The position numbers and the translations under genes were made by a program. A stretch of DNA of 64,000 nucleotides from Treponema sp. (lineage in GTDB: Bacteria > Spirochaetota > Spirochaetia > Treponematales > Treponemataceae). Below are positions 37,222-45,664 of this stretch, one piece after another. The DNA is taken from assembly GCA_016281495.1 (NCBI GenBank), contig JAEEIU010000012.1, positions 124,001-188,000 on the forward strand, in the 5' to 3' direction. The notes beneath the pieces are model-generated. The model saw nothing but the letters and a program-made list of their open reading frames with translations. It did not search any database and was not told the origin of the DNA. Within the stretch, counting starts at the first letter, position 1, and each line of letters begins with the position of its first letter.

Positions 37222-37753
37222 CCTGCATTCTCCACAAGCGGGCTTTTTCCAGCAGGTCTGACACCAAAATACTTTTTCCGTTTACATAAGATTCCCTGTC
37301 GTTTGGAAATTTTGAGCACAATTCAAGTTTCAATTCTTCATAACGCCTGGCTTCTTCTTTGTGGGTGTTAAGGTAATCGCGGAAGTTTATGTAATTGTGC
37401 CATGCATCGGAGTCCACTATTACAACATGAATGTAATGAGTTACAATGCCGTTATCAAGGTCCCCCGAGCGGTACAATTGCTGTCCGGGAATATCTTCCT
37501 TGCGGTACACAATTCCATTTTGTTCAAGTTCACCGTTGTGCTTGAATATGTCTTCAAATGATTTTACGGCAACCGCAACATCGATAATCGGTTTGGCCTG
37601 GATGGATTTAATTGACGTGCTCCCCACATGCTGAACATCTATTGCATCATTGCCCAGAATTTTTTTGAGCATGTCACACATTCTTTTTCCTTCAGCATCC
37701 CATGCTTCCTGATGGAGCTCAAGAACTACAGTTCCGCTTTTTAATCCTATCAT
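37214..37753 (-). CDS. GrpB family (UPF0157) protein
   Basis: A 179-residue protein with GrpB/UPF0157 signatures: the nucleotidyltransferase-like segment VQHVGSTSIKSIQAKPIIDV near residue 40, THYIHVVIVDSDAWHNYINF and LNTHKEEARRYEELKLEL. The fold belongs to the nucleotidyltransferase superfamily; some members are linked to coenzyme A or glutamyl metabolism, but function here is unknown. It starts within the stop of the CPBP gene (4-base overlap). Confidence 0.88.
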   Translation of the reverse strand: MIGLKSGTVVLELHQEAWDAEGKRMCDMLKKILGNDAIDVQHVGSTSIKSIQAKPIIDVAVAVKSFEDIFKHNGELEQNGIVYRKEDIPGQQLYRSGDLDNGIVTHYIHVVIVDSDAWHNYINFRDYLNTHKEEARRYEELKLELCSKFPNDRESYVNGKSILVSDLLEKARLWRMQVN

Positions 37754-38616
37754 GTTTGCTTTCCTATTCCAGAACTATTGTCCTTCGATTTCCGTATTTT
37801 CCACACCACTAAAATCACTGCAAACGAAAGAAGCTGTGCGATTGCAACACGGATAATCATCAAGTCGTCACAACCACTTTCGGTCATCACATGAAGAAGG
37901 TTGGTTGCAATACAGTTGTTGAAGAAATGATCTGCCATGCCAGCGTAAAGACTTCCGGTCATCCTATAGAGAAGCCCCCACTTGATGCCCATCAATCCGG
38001 CAAGAATGATGTATCCTATGCTAAGTACAACAAAGGATGCGACGTTAATGTCACCGTCTATCAGATTGTGAATTGGAGTAACGATGTGCCACAACCCAAA
38101 CAAAAATGCCTGAAACAGCAGGGCAAAGCTTGGAGAGTGATCGATTTTGACAATATTATTAAACAGTCCGCGGAAAGTTCCCTCTTCCATAACGACATTG
38201 ACGATGTTGAAGAAAATGCACATCAGGATAAAACCGATTCCAGTATGAATGGCCGCCTCTCCAGTCAACGAAAATCCTGCCGTAAAAAATCCAAAGCTTA
38301 TGATGTTCCCGCTGCTCTTGAGTATGATGATTTCCACACAGTACGAAATAGCAAACGAACAAAGTCCAATCAAAAGGCCTAAGCAGATGTTCTTTAACAT
38401 TCCCTTTTTTGCAAATCCTATGTCCGCCCATTTCCACTTGAGACACCGCAATACAATGAACACGACAAGAATTCCAAACATCTTGTTGATGAAGTTTTCA
38501 CCAAAAAACGTTTCATCCATCCTAAGCACAATCGCTTCAAACCCATGCACAAGAATAAGGACAGCAAATATAATCCAGCAGGACGCAACTGTATTCTTCT
38601 TTATTTTATCTTCCAT
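37750..38616 (-). CDS. CPBP-family intramembrane metalloprotease
   Basis: A 288-residue protein with about eight hydrophobic segments. CPBP motifs: VVMEEGTFRGLFNN (EExxxR), FQAFLFGLWHIV (FxxxH) and YAGMADHFFNNC (HxxxN/D-like). The N-terminus begins MEDKIKKNTVASCW. Likely cleaves membrane proteins or peptides; second such enzyme in the window. It forms an operon with the GrpB gene. Confidence 0.85.
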   Translation of the reverse strand: MEDKIKKNTVASCWIIFAVLILVHGFEAIVLRMDETFFGENFINKMFGILVVFIVLRCLKWKWADIGFAKKGMLKNICLGLLIGLCSFAISYCVEIIILKSSGNIISFGFFTAGFSLTGEAAIHTGIGFILMCIFFNIVNVVMEEGTFRGLFNNIVKIDHSPSFALLFQAFLFGLWHIVTPIHNLIDGDINVASFVVLSIGYIILAGLMGIKWGLLYRMTGSLYAGMADHFFNNCIATNLLHVMTESGCDDLMIIRVAIAQLLSFAVILVVWKIRKSKDNSSGIGKQT

Positions 38617-38664
38617 TACTTGATGACTCCATGTTGTTCCATTATTTCAACCTGTAATATTAAA

Positions 38665-39867
38665 TTACCTTGGCCTTCTTATAATTCCGGTAAAAAGATT
38701 TATGTTGTTTTGTCCATCGTAAATAACATAACAGAAGGGGTGGTCAACTCTAAAAGTTATAAAATCTTGGGCACGTCGAACCTCTCCTGCGGATTTAGCG
38801 CCAAACATTGTTACCGCTGCGGCTTTGGTCTTTTCTTCATCAACCTTTACCACGACTTCATGCAGTGCATCATTCAAGAACAGATTTTCTGAATCCGTAA
38901 AGAGTTTTGAAAGGTCTGCAGTCCCAGATTGGAATGCATCATTTATTCCCATGGCTTGAAGTAATGGAATTAAATCATAGCGCGAATGTGCTTCAAATTT
39001 TGGAAGAAATATCTGCAAATATTGATTTTCGTATCCTGAATTGAACTTATCAATAGATTCTTTGAGGTTCAGTTTTGAAAAATCGAAATCCTTGTCTTTT
39101 GGAAGGAAAACAATCATTGAATATCTAGTGTTTTTGTACGGAAGTGCAGCTGCCTGTAAAACATCATTCTCATAATAATCAGCATATCTAAAACTTTGCA
39201 TCATTCTTACGTAGATTTTTTCATCACTTTGGACATAAAAATCCTGTGTTGATGTTTCATCCTTATCAAATTTTTCCAGCCACTTTTGCTCAAAAAAGAG
39301 AGTGTTCAAAAGGACAAGCTTTGTATCCGGTGAAAGAGGTTCAGAAAGTAAATTTTTTATTAGTCCGTCCGTCTTCTTTGAAACGAAGGAATTTATCTTA
39401 TGCTTGACTTGTATGGTGTTTGTAAAATCAACTTTGTTCTGTCTGAAATTAAGATCAATAAGAAAGTTTTTATATTCAGGCTGGAGCTCAAGATCTTGGT
39501 TGTACCAGAGCGAATTAGACTTGTTCTCTGTGGTTAATATCTTGTTTTTTATGGATTCATCAACTTCCTGAGACGGTGTATATCCCAGCACCGAATTAAT
39601 TTCTTTTTGCGTATTGTTGCCCGAGCCATTTGAAAGCGCATAAAGCAGACTGTAAATGGAAATGGCAGAATAGTTTACATTTTCCGATTGATTGCAGAGT
39701 GTTGTAAAAAGTCTGGAGTCGAATGAATTTATTGAGTTTTCTGCCTGTTCATTGCGGATAAAAATCTGTTTTCCGTCATAATCTTTACGAGAGTTTGCGG
39801 CAACAATTGAGATACCTGTTGTAACAAGAATAACCGCCGCCAAAATTATTAAGATTCTTTTTTTCAT
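38665..39867 (-). CDS. Serpin (serine protease inhibitor), exported
   Basis: A 400-residue serpin with an N-terminal hydrophobic signal or anchor (ILIILAAVILVTTGISIVAA). Family marks: SIYSLLYALSNGSGNNTQKE (the helix before NT.EI), KLVLLNTLFFEQKW (the NAIYFKG/W-type strand), LPYKNTRYSMIVFLP, and the C-terminal HPFCYVIYD. The reactive-centre hinge VDEEKTKAAAVTMFG keeps the small-residue pattern (ExxTxAAA) needed for inhibition, so it is probably an active inhibitor. In gut bacteria serpins can block host or competitor proteases. Start is the first ATG of the signal. Confidence 0.92.
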   Translation of the reverse strand: MKKRILIILAAVILVTTGISIVAANSRKDYDGKQIFIRNEQAENSINSFDSRLFTTLCNQSENVNYSAISIYSLLYALSNGSGNNTQKEINSVLGYTPSQEVDESIKNKILTTENKSNSLWYNQDLELQPEYKNFLIDLNFRQNKVDFTNTIQVKHKINSFVSKKTDGLIKNLLSEPLSPDTKLVLLNTLFFEQKWLEKFDKDETSTQDFYVQSDEKIYVRMMQSFRYADYYENDVLQAAALPYKNTRYSMIVFLPKDKDFDFSKLNLKESIDKFNSGYENQYLQIFLPKFEAHSRYDLIPLLQAMGINDAFQSGTADLSKLFTDSENLFLNDALHEVVVKVDEEKTKAAAVTMFGAKSAGEVRRAQDFITFRVDHPFCYVIYDGQNNINLFTGIIRRPR

Positions 39868-39920
39868 GTAAAATTCTCCGTTTTTTAGTTTCTATAGTAT
39901 AATTATACCGTACACATCGT

Positions 39921-40064
39921 CTAAGAATCAAGGAAAAACGGTTCTTCACTGTCGCTTTTCTTTGCTATGTGGGATATGCCTAGAAGGGCAAGGAGCCAGG
40001 GGAGTAGATGGATAATCATTACGACGGCAAAAACAACAATCAATAAAATAAGCCCGAATACCAT
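39921..40064 (-). CDS. Small membrane protein, 47 residues
   Basis: An unlisted short gene: GGAGAAGGAGGTAGCC stands before ATG 40064, an excellent ribosome site. The product has one long hydrophobic segment (MVFGLILLIVVFAVVMIIHL and on to LLGIS) and a charged tail HIAKKSDSEEPFF. It lies alone between the serpin and thioesterase genes. I recognise no family; the strong ribosome site and clean membrane-helix composition argue that it is real. Confidence 0.6.
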   Translation of the reverse strand: MVFGLILLIVVFAVVMIIHLLPWLLALLGISHIAKKSDSEEPFFLDS

Positions 40065-40188
40065 AGGCTACCTCCTTCTCCTAAAATTATTATAGCATAC
40101 GTGAACGCATTGTCAAGAAATTGTGATGAAATGTGCAAGACAAATCCTTATGATTGAGGAAAAATCAAAGATATGATACTATTTTACC

Positions 40189-40929
40189 ATGTATGAAAAT
40201 ATGATTTTTGAAGCTGAAAGGGAGATTTCTTCGGCATTTATTGATTCTTCTGTCAGAATGGGTGTGGCTCAGTCGGTCCTGATGATACAGGACAATCTTA
40301 CTGAATGTTTTGGTGAACTTGGATGCGATGGTGTTGTTTACCGCGAGAAGTTCAACACGTTTTGGGTATTCACAAAGACCAAGGTTCATTTTGAACGCAG
40401 GCCTGCATGGCGCGAAATTGTTAAGGCCAGAACATTCCCGATTGACAATGCCGGAATGAGGACTCACGTAAACACAGAAATACTTGATAAGGAAGGAAAG
40501 CGTCTTCTTGCCGCAAATCAGGAAGCGTGTGTCCTGAGTCTTGAAACCCACAGGCCTGTAAAACTTTCAACCCTGCCTTATCCCTCTGAAAATTTTCCGG
40601 AAGCAGTTTTTGCCGAACCATTTGAACGCTTTCCCTCGGATTTTACGGAAGATGAATTTGTCTTTGAGCAGGTCATTCGTTCAAGTCACATTGACATGTC
40701 CCACCACATGAACAACATCGAATACATCAAGCTTGCCCTCTGCGTTTTTGACGATGATTTTTTACTGTCGCATGAAATAACAGATTTGGAAGTTCACTAC
40801 ATGGGAGAAAGCAAGGAAGGCCAGACCCTTAAAGTTTACCGCCGTAATGACCAGACTTGTGCAGGAAAAGTTTTCATTCACATAAAGGAAAGCGGACGCT
40901 GTGTGTTTGAATGCTGCGTTCAATTTTAG
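40189..40929 (+). CDS. Acyl-ACP thioesterase
   Basis: A 246-residue double hot-dog protein. The first half has FWVFTKTKVHFERRPAWREI and TFPIDNAGMRTHVNTEILD; the second has the catalytic Asp/Asn/His region SSHIDMSHHMNNIEYIKLAL followed by ITDLEVHYMGESKEG. The DMxxHxNNxxY pattern is the bacterial acyl-ACP thioesterase site that releases fatty acids from acyl carrier protein. It ends four bases into the convergent neighbour. Confidence 0.88.
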   Translation: MYENMIFEAEREISSAFIDSSVRMGVAQSVLMIQDNLTECFGELGCDGVVYREKFNTFWVFTKTKVHFERRPAWREIVKARTFPIDNAGMRTHVNTEILDKEGKRLLAANQEACVLSLETHRPVKLSTLPYPSENFPEAVFAEPFERFPSDFTEDEFVFEQVIRSSHIDMSHHMNNIEYIKLALCVFDDDFLLSHEITDLEVHYMGESKEGQTLKVYRRNDQTCAGKVFIHIKESGRCVFECCVQF

Positions 40930-41666
40930 CGTCGAGTTCTAAATTTCACCTTGCTGTCTCCGCGTCTGATTTTGGCACCAATTCCTTCAAGCTCATAATA
41001 GTACTCGTCTTCAAAGATGTCAGGATTAAACCCCATAAGAGAATAATCATTTTCCTCTGGAGCTTTTCCATAAATGTATTGGTATTGTTCAATATATTTT
41101 TGTACTTTCAAAAACTTGGAGTAAGATTCAACTTCTTCTATTTCAACTTTAAGCTCTGCAAGAAACGGATCATCTTTATCCGGGAACCTTTCATTTTCCT
41201 CAAGATAATTCAGGATATATTCATCGGCTTTTGCATATTTGTCGTAAGAATCTATTCCCCTGATATTAATTTTTTGCTCAGCAAGATATGGATCGTCATT
41301 GTCGGGAAGAAAACCGTTTTGCTCATAATATTGCTCAACATAGTTCTGTGCGTCCAGTAGTTTTTTTTCGATATTATTTGTTTCATCTATGTCCGATATT
41401 GCACCAAGCGTAACAAAAAAAATAAACGGCAGAAAAAAAAGACTGTGGAGCTCAAAAACATGATTAACTATGGATTTAATAATATAATAAATCGAGATCC
41501 CAAAATAAAAAATTGAAAACGGAGGAATAAGGAGAAAATAAAAATGAAGGTACTTCCCTCCGAAAATAGAAATGAATGAAAAAAATATATTCAATATGAA
41601 TAATATCACTTTCCCTGTGACTAAATCACCATCTTCATTTTCTAAAAAAATTACTTTTATTTTCAT
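40926..41666 (-). CDS. Hypothetical membrane protein with three tandem repeats
   Basis: A 246-residue protein with three or four N-terminal hydrophobic segments (to about residue 95) and a cytoplasmic or periplasmic C-terminal part of three repeated units of about 40 residues. Each opens like AQNYVEQYYEQNGFLPDNDD, ADEYILNYLEENERFPDKDD and VQKYIEQYQYIYGKAPEEND. The units resemble short helical modules ending in an acidic turn. No family recognised. The gene is more AT-rich than its neighbours upstream. Confidence 0.6.
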   Translation of the reverse strand: MKIKVIFLENEDGDLVTGKVILFILNIFFSFISIFGGKYLHFYFLLIPPFSIFYFGISIYYIIKSIVNHVFELHSLFFLPFIFFVTLGAISDIDETNNIEKKLLDAQNYVEQYYEQNGFLPDNDDPYLAEQKINIRGIDSYDKYAKADEYILNYLEENERFPDKDDPFLAELKVEIEEVESYSKFLKVQKYIEQYQYIYGKAPEENDYSLMGFNPDIFEDEYYYELEGIGAKIRRGDSKVKFRTRR

Positions 41667-41869
41667 TTGTTTTTCCTAGCTCCTCAAAAAATTGCCCCTC
41701 GTTACAGGCAAGGACACCCCATTCAACATATCCACACTTTACTTACATACCTTTATATCATATTTTTTTGATTTTGTGCCATTAGAAGGCAGGGTCGTGG
41801 AATACAGGAAAACACTAGAAACATTTTTTTAATTTTGCTATTCTGAAATTATAGTAAATAGGAGGAAAT

Positions 41870-42508
41870 ATGAAAAAATTATTGTTACTCTTTACGATTT
41901 TATTGATGCCACTTTTTTTTGCGTTTGGACAAAATGAATCCATTGAATTGAACCCTGCTTATGCTGACATCAATGTTACCAAAGACAATCAGATGGTTCA
42001 GGATCTGCTTAGTACCAATAAAAAACTTGTGAATAAAGCCGTAAAAAAAGTTCTGAAGAATCTTGATGCCTATAACCCAACAGTTTTATATGTATTGTCA
42101 AATGTATATTTTGAAGAAAACAGGGATGAGGCTTCAAAAATCTTTTATATAGGTCAGCTTCGTGCAAGAATTGATGCGAATATCTGCCAGGATCCGACCG
42201 CAGGAGAGGCTGTTTCACTTTTAAACCAGCAGTTCGGACCTATAATCAATTCCTATGGCTTTGGAAATATGGAGAACCTTAAGGAAATTGTTTCTAAGGC
42301 CATTGATCATGTAAGGAAAAATAAGGTGACATATGACCGCCGTTGGATTAATCTGCATGGTATGAAAGCATTTACAGGCAAAGGCGACGAAACCTATACA
42401 GCCCCAAAAGAAGATTGGGATGAAATAATCCGTAAAACAATCGAAGATTACGAAAATGGCTTTAATGAGGTTTTGAAAAAATATGAGGAAATGCAGCAGG
42501 AGCGTTAA
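41870..42508 (+). CDS. Secreted protein of unknown function, helical repeat-like
   Basis: A 212-residue protein with a signal peptide (MKKLLLLFTILLMPLFFAFG, cleaved near QNES). The mature part has helices in a TPR-like arrangement; the segment SKIFYIGQLRARIDANICQD resembles small secreted proteins of bacterial inter-strain loci whose helix carries GQLRAR. TAGGAGGAAAT precedes the ATG. Probably periplasmic; an immunity role is possible but unproven. Confidence 0.6.
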   Translation: MKKLLLLFTILLMPLFFAFGQNESIELNPAYADINVTKDNQMVQDLLSTNKKLVNKAVKKVLKNLDAYNPTVLYVLSNVYFEENRDEASKIFYIGQLRARIDANICQDPTAGEAVSLLNQQFGPIINSYGFGNMENLKEIVSKAIDHVRKNKVTYDRRWINLHGMKAFTGKGDETYTAPKEDWDEIIRKTIEDYENGFNEVLKKYEEMQQER

Positions 42509-42523
42509 TTCTCTTCGTAACTT

Positions 42524-43234
42524 TTAGAGCAAAGTCTTTCCATAGTTGATGAATTTTATCATCTCACTGTCTTCGTCTTTTTTCAATTCGCCACCATCCA
42601 TCTTGTATAAGACGTTGTTCTTAAAGACCATTGACTTGTAGGTTTGGGTATACTCGTATTCCTTGTCTTCATATGGATTCAGCCCATACCCATAATCCGG
42701 AACTGCATGGCTTACCTCATTTAATATGAAGTATGTGGATTTGTTGATTTTTATCAGGGTAAAGGTTTCGGAATAAAAATCTCTTGCAAAAAGCAGGCAG
42801 CACGACTGGTATTTTGTATTATCTGCTTTAATAAAGATGTCTCCGCATGGATATCCTGCCATTTGATAGCTTTCTTCTGGTTCGGAATAATCATAGTTTG
42901 TATTTTTCCAGACATTAATTCCTTGAATGATGATTTCAGCATTCTTGTTCTTGAAAAAATCATATTCCTTATGCGTGACAATTCCAGTAGGTTCAATGCC
43001 GATTATTTCCTGAAATTCCTTGACTGCCGTTTCTGTTTTGGGACCGTAGTAGCCGTCAATATCACCGATTTCGGTAAAACCCATTTCAACAAGCTTTTCC
43101 TGAATGTATACAACATCATCTCCATGCATCCTTGGTGATGTTACCGAAAGGACACGGTTTTTGGATTTTGATTGGGCGAACAAGCAAAATGAGGAAATTG
43201 AAAAAATAAATAAAGCAATTAACCTTCTTTTCAT
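42524..43234 (-). CDS. Secreted protein with peptidoglycan-binding domain
   Basis: A 236-residue protein with a signal peptide (MKRRLIALFIFSISSFCLFA) and, at about residues 32-90, a PG_binding_1 module: DDVVYIQEKLVEMGFTEIGD, IDGYYGPKTETAVKEFQ. The remaining 140 residues are beta-rich with no family I recognise. It would attach to the cell wall in the periplasm. It is convergent with the gene at 41870. Confidence 0.75.
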   Translation of the reverse strand: MKRRLIALFIFSISSFCLFAQSKSKNRVLSVTSPRMHGDDVVYIQEKLVEMGFTEIGDIDGYYGPKTETAVKEFQEIIGIEPTGIVTHKEYDFFKNKNAEIIIQGINVWKNTNYDYSEPEESYQMAGYPCGDIFIKADNTKYQSCCLLFARDFYSETFTLIKINKSTYFILNEVSHAVPDYGYGLNPYEDKEYEYTQTYKSMVFKNNVLYKMDGGELKKDEDSEMIKFINYGKTLL

Positions 43235-43328
43235 TATATCTGCCTCCTGAAATTCATTGTTTGACGTTCATATCTATTTTATTTCTTTTTATTCAATTTT
43301 ACAAGTTCAGAGTGGATTTCCTTTATTT

Positions 43329-43364
43329 GGTTAACACCCCTCCAACAAATTGTCCATCGTCAAG
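43329..43364 (+). repeat. Cassette-boundary repeat R1 (degenerate)
   Basis: GGTTAACACCCCTCC then a divergent right half ending CATCGTCAAG. Left-most member of the array. Confidence 0.7.
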
Positions 43365-43399
43365 AAGAAAAGTTCATTATCTCTTGAGTTCTTTATGTC

Positions 43400-43885
43400 C
43401 TAGAAATAATCAAATTCTGTTATCTCCATAGAATCTTTGGTTGCCATTTGGGAAGAAAATTCAATCTTCGGATTGCGTTCCTTCATGTAGGAAAAGAATT
43501 CTCTAGTTTCGATTTCCGGGTAGTTTCCAAGCTCAAGTTTTTGGATTTCTCTTTCTTCGCTGTTTTCTACAATGCATGAGTATTTTATTATGAAATGATC
43601 AATCCTGCTGCGACCTACATTTTTGACAGTATGATGTGTAACGCTCACGATATCATCATATTCAATCTTGTATCTGCCTCTGCCGGTATAAGTAAAGCCA
43701 AGGTCATCATATTTGATGAGCCAGAAGTTTCCGGAAAAAAACAAAATAAGAACAAAAAATACCAAGCCTATAAGCAGGGGTATAAAATGCGGACCGCCTT
43801 TTAAACAATTAATCAAGAGGCAAACCGCTATAAAACTCGATATTAAAATGAGTGTGTTTCTTTTACTGCATGTAAAACTTTTCAT
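43400..43885 (-). CDS. Hypothetical membrane protein with PH-like C-terminal domain
   Basis: A 161-residue protein: two hydrophobic helices (LILISSFIAVCLLINCL and FIPLLIGLVFFVLILFF) then a soluble domain beginning KYDDLGFTYTGRGRYKIEYD and DIVSVTHHTVKN, a strand pattern like small bacterial PH-type membrane proteins. ATG 43885 has GGAGG seven bases upstream, whereas the open frame extends 29 codons further without a ribosome site. First gene of the repeat-bounded array. Confidence 0.6.
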   Translation of the reverse strand: MKSFTCSKRNTLILISSFIAVCLLINCLKGGPHFIPLLIGLVFFVLILFFSGNFWLIKYDDLGFTYTGRGRYKIEYDDIVSVTHHTVKNVGRSRIDHFIIKYSCIVENSEEREIQKLELGNYPEIETREFFSYMKERNPKIEFSSQMATKDSMEITEFDYF

Positions 43886-43995
43886 TTTTCCTCCAAAAAC
43901 TTTTATTAAATCATAGCACAGTAGTACCCTAAAATCAACCTTCCTACAGTCTTCACTATTATTTGCTGCCATAAGCTAAGAATTGTATCAACAAT

Positions 43996-44015
43996 GGTTA
44001 TACCCCTCCAAAATC
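43996..44015 (+). repeat. Half copy of the cassette-boundary repeat
   Basis: GGTTATACCCCTCCAAAATC matches the left half of the 36-bp repeat; the right half is absent. Confidence 0.45.
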
Positions 44016-44120
44016 AAAAGAAAAATCTCTTTTCTTCATTTTTCCTCCAAAAATTATTCCTCGCCAAACATAAAGAAGGAAATGCTTGAAATCTCGGCTT
44101 AAACCCATTATACTAAATTC

Positions 44121-44483
44121 ATGCCGTTGGTAAAAATTAATATGCTCAAGGGGAAATCCCCCGAATTTAAGAAGACTGTTTTTGATTGTATTCACGAAGG
44201 ATTGATTGTCTCGTTTGGAATTGCCGACTGGGACAGATTTCAGCGGATTGAAGAATTTGACAAACCGAACTGGGAAGCTCCGGAAGGAAAAACCGAAAAC
44301 TTTATGATTATTGAACTCACGATTTTTCCTGGAAGAAGCCGTGAGCAGAAAAAGTGTGCAATTGAAAAAATCAGCGGGCTGCTGTGTGAAAAACTTGGAG
44401 TGGCCGCAACCGATATTTTTATTGTGATGAACGAACCCCCATTTGAAAACTGGGGTATGGGAGGAAATCAAAAACAACCTTGA
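44121..44483 (+). CDS. Tautomerase/MIF-superfamily protein
   Basis: A 120-residue protein with catalytic Pro2 (MPLVKINMLKGKSPEFKK), strand FMIIELTIFPGRSREQKKCA, and the C-terminal DIFIVMNEPPFENWGMGG found in the tautomerase family. These enzymes use the N-terminal proline as base for keto-enol chemistry or decarboxylation. No ribosome site is visible at the ATG. Its last codons overlap a methyltransferase fragment in another frame. Confidence 0.82.
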   Translation: MPLVKINMLKGKSPEFKKTVFDCIHEGLIVSFGIADWDRFQRIEEFDKPNWEAPEGKTENFMIIELTIFPGRSREQKKCAIEKISGLLCEKLGVAATDIFIVMNEPPFENWGMGGNQKQP

Positions 44484-44560
44484 AGAAAGAAATCAAAAGG
44501 TAAGCGCATTTTTTAACGAAAGAATCTGCACTTACGATGACGTTCACAGTGAATATATGA
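44455..44560 (+). pseudogene. N-terminal fragment of a methyltransferase-like gene cut at a repeat
   Basis: In the frame offset from the tautomerase end, codons read VWEEIKNNLEERNQKVSAFF then NERICTYDDVHSEYM. This resembles the start of SAM-dependent methyltransferases (ISxFFxxRxxxYDD). The homology ends exactly at repeat R2, as if the rest were removed or replaced at the repeat boundary. Confidence 0.45.
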
Positions 44561-44596
44561 GGTTTACGACCCTCCAAAAATTGACCGTCGTCAAAC
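44561..44596 (+). repeat. Cassette-boundary repeat R2
   Basis: 36 bases opening GGTTTACGACCCTCC and closing GTCGTCAAAC. GTTT and CGAC on the left pair with GTCG and AAAC on the right, with an unpaired A against TC. Confidence 0.88.
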
Positions 44597-44635
44597 TAAT
44601 CTTTACAAATTCCATAAATATAGGACAATGATAGT

Positions 44636-45451
44636 ATGAAGAAAATTGCAGTAATTACAGGTGCTTCTGGCGGGCTTGGAAAAGAGTTTGTTAGACAGGT
44701 TATAAATGAGGTTGATGAGGTCTGGGCAATCGGACGTAATGTGGCAAAGCTGGAGGGGCTCAGGACGGAGTTTGGTGAGACTAACAGTAACGGCGGCGAA
44801 GGAAGAAGAGGCGCGGCAGGTTCAAAAATCATTCCGCTTCAGATGGATTTGTCTGATACAAAATCTTATGACTTGCTTTCTGGCCGGCTTGAGTCTGAGG
44901 GTGGGGCTTCGGCTGTGGAAATCAGCTGGCTGATAAATAATGCCGGCGCGGGCCGTTTTGCACCTTCAACAGATTTTTCTACAGAAGAGCTGGCAGCAGG
45001 AATTACGACTCACTGTACGGCTATCGCTTCAATCTGCAATATCTGCCTTCCTTATATGAAGGCGGGGGATCATCTTGTAAATGTGGCTTCGCAGTCTGCA
45101 TTTTGTCCGCTGCCTTATATGAATCTTTATGCGGCAACAAAAGCCTTTGTTTACAGTTACAGCCGCGCGCTCAGAGAAGAACTCCGCGAAACAGGAATTG
45201 TTGTAACAACAATCTGCCCGGGCTGGATAAAGACTACCCTTTTGCCGGAAACTCTGAATGGCCGCAAGGTAAACTTCCCTTTCCTTGTAACGGCAGACAA
45301 GGTTGCCGCAAAAGCAATTCGAGACGCCTGCCGGGGAAAGGCACTTTCAATTTACCGTTTTGCCGTACGCTATGTTTCATGGCTGCAGCGCCACTTTTCA
45401 ACTGCTTTTACTATTCGAGTCTGGGCTAAGTCTGTAAAAAAATATCTATGA
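44636..45451 (+). CDS. Short-chain dehydrogenase/reductase
   Basis: A 271-residue classical SDR: cofactor loop VITGASGGLGKEFVRQ, NNAG in WLINNAGAGRFA, catalytic Ser in VNVASQSAFCP and the YxxxK motif in LYAATKAFVY. A Gly/Asn/Arg-rich insert lies near residues 50-62. It is the only gene between R2 and R3 and runs in the repeat direction. NAD(P)-dependent oxidoreduction of an unknown substrate. No good ribosome site is visible before the ATG. Confidence 0.9.
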   Translation: MKKIAVITGASGGLGKEFVRQVINEVDEVWAIGRNVAKLEGLRTEFGETNSNGGEGRRGAAGSKIIPLQMDLSDTKSYDLLSGRLESEGGASAVEISWLINNAGAGRFAPSTDFSTEELAAGITTHCTAIASICNICLPYMKAGDHLVNVASQSAFCPLPYMNLYAATKAFVYSYSRALREELRETGIVVTTICPGWIKTTLLPETLNGRKVNFPFLVTADKVAAKAIRDACRGKALSIYRFAVRYVSWLQRHFSTAFTIRVWAKSVKKYL

Positions 45452-45499
45452 TGGAAGTTACCTTGCGGCTCAATAATTACAGCATATTTAAGGTATAAA

Positions 45500-45535
45500 G
45501 GTTTACGACCCTCCAAAAATTGGCCGTCGTCAAAC
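45500..45535 (+). repeat. Cassette-boundary repeat R3
   Basis: One base different from R2 (TTGGCC for TTGACC in the loop). Confidence 0.88.
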
Positions 45536-45664
45536 TTTACAGGCAAAGCACATAAACTGATCATCACGGAAAATCTTAAACCGACCAAACTATTACCTTG
45601 ATTTTTGCTGCAAAGAATGAAATAATAAAGCTAGGCAAATACCTTGAAAAAAAGGAGATAAAAA

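Noticed and set aside
44561-44596. Canonical integron attC site
   Set aside because: Only about 36 bases long, with one box mismatch from GTTRRRY and a 16-base loop; kept only as integron-like.
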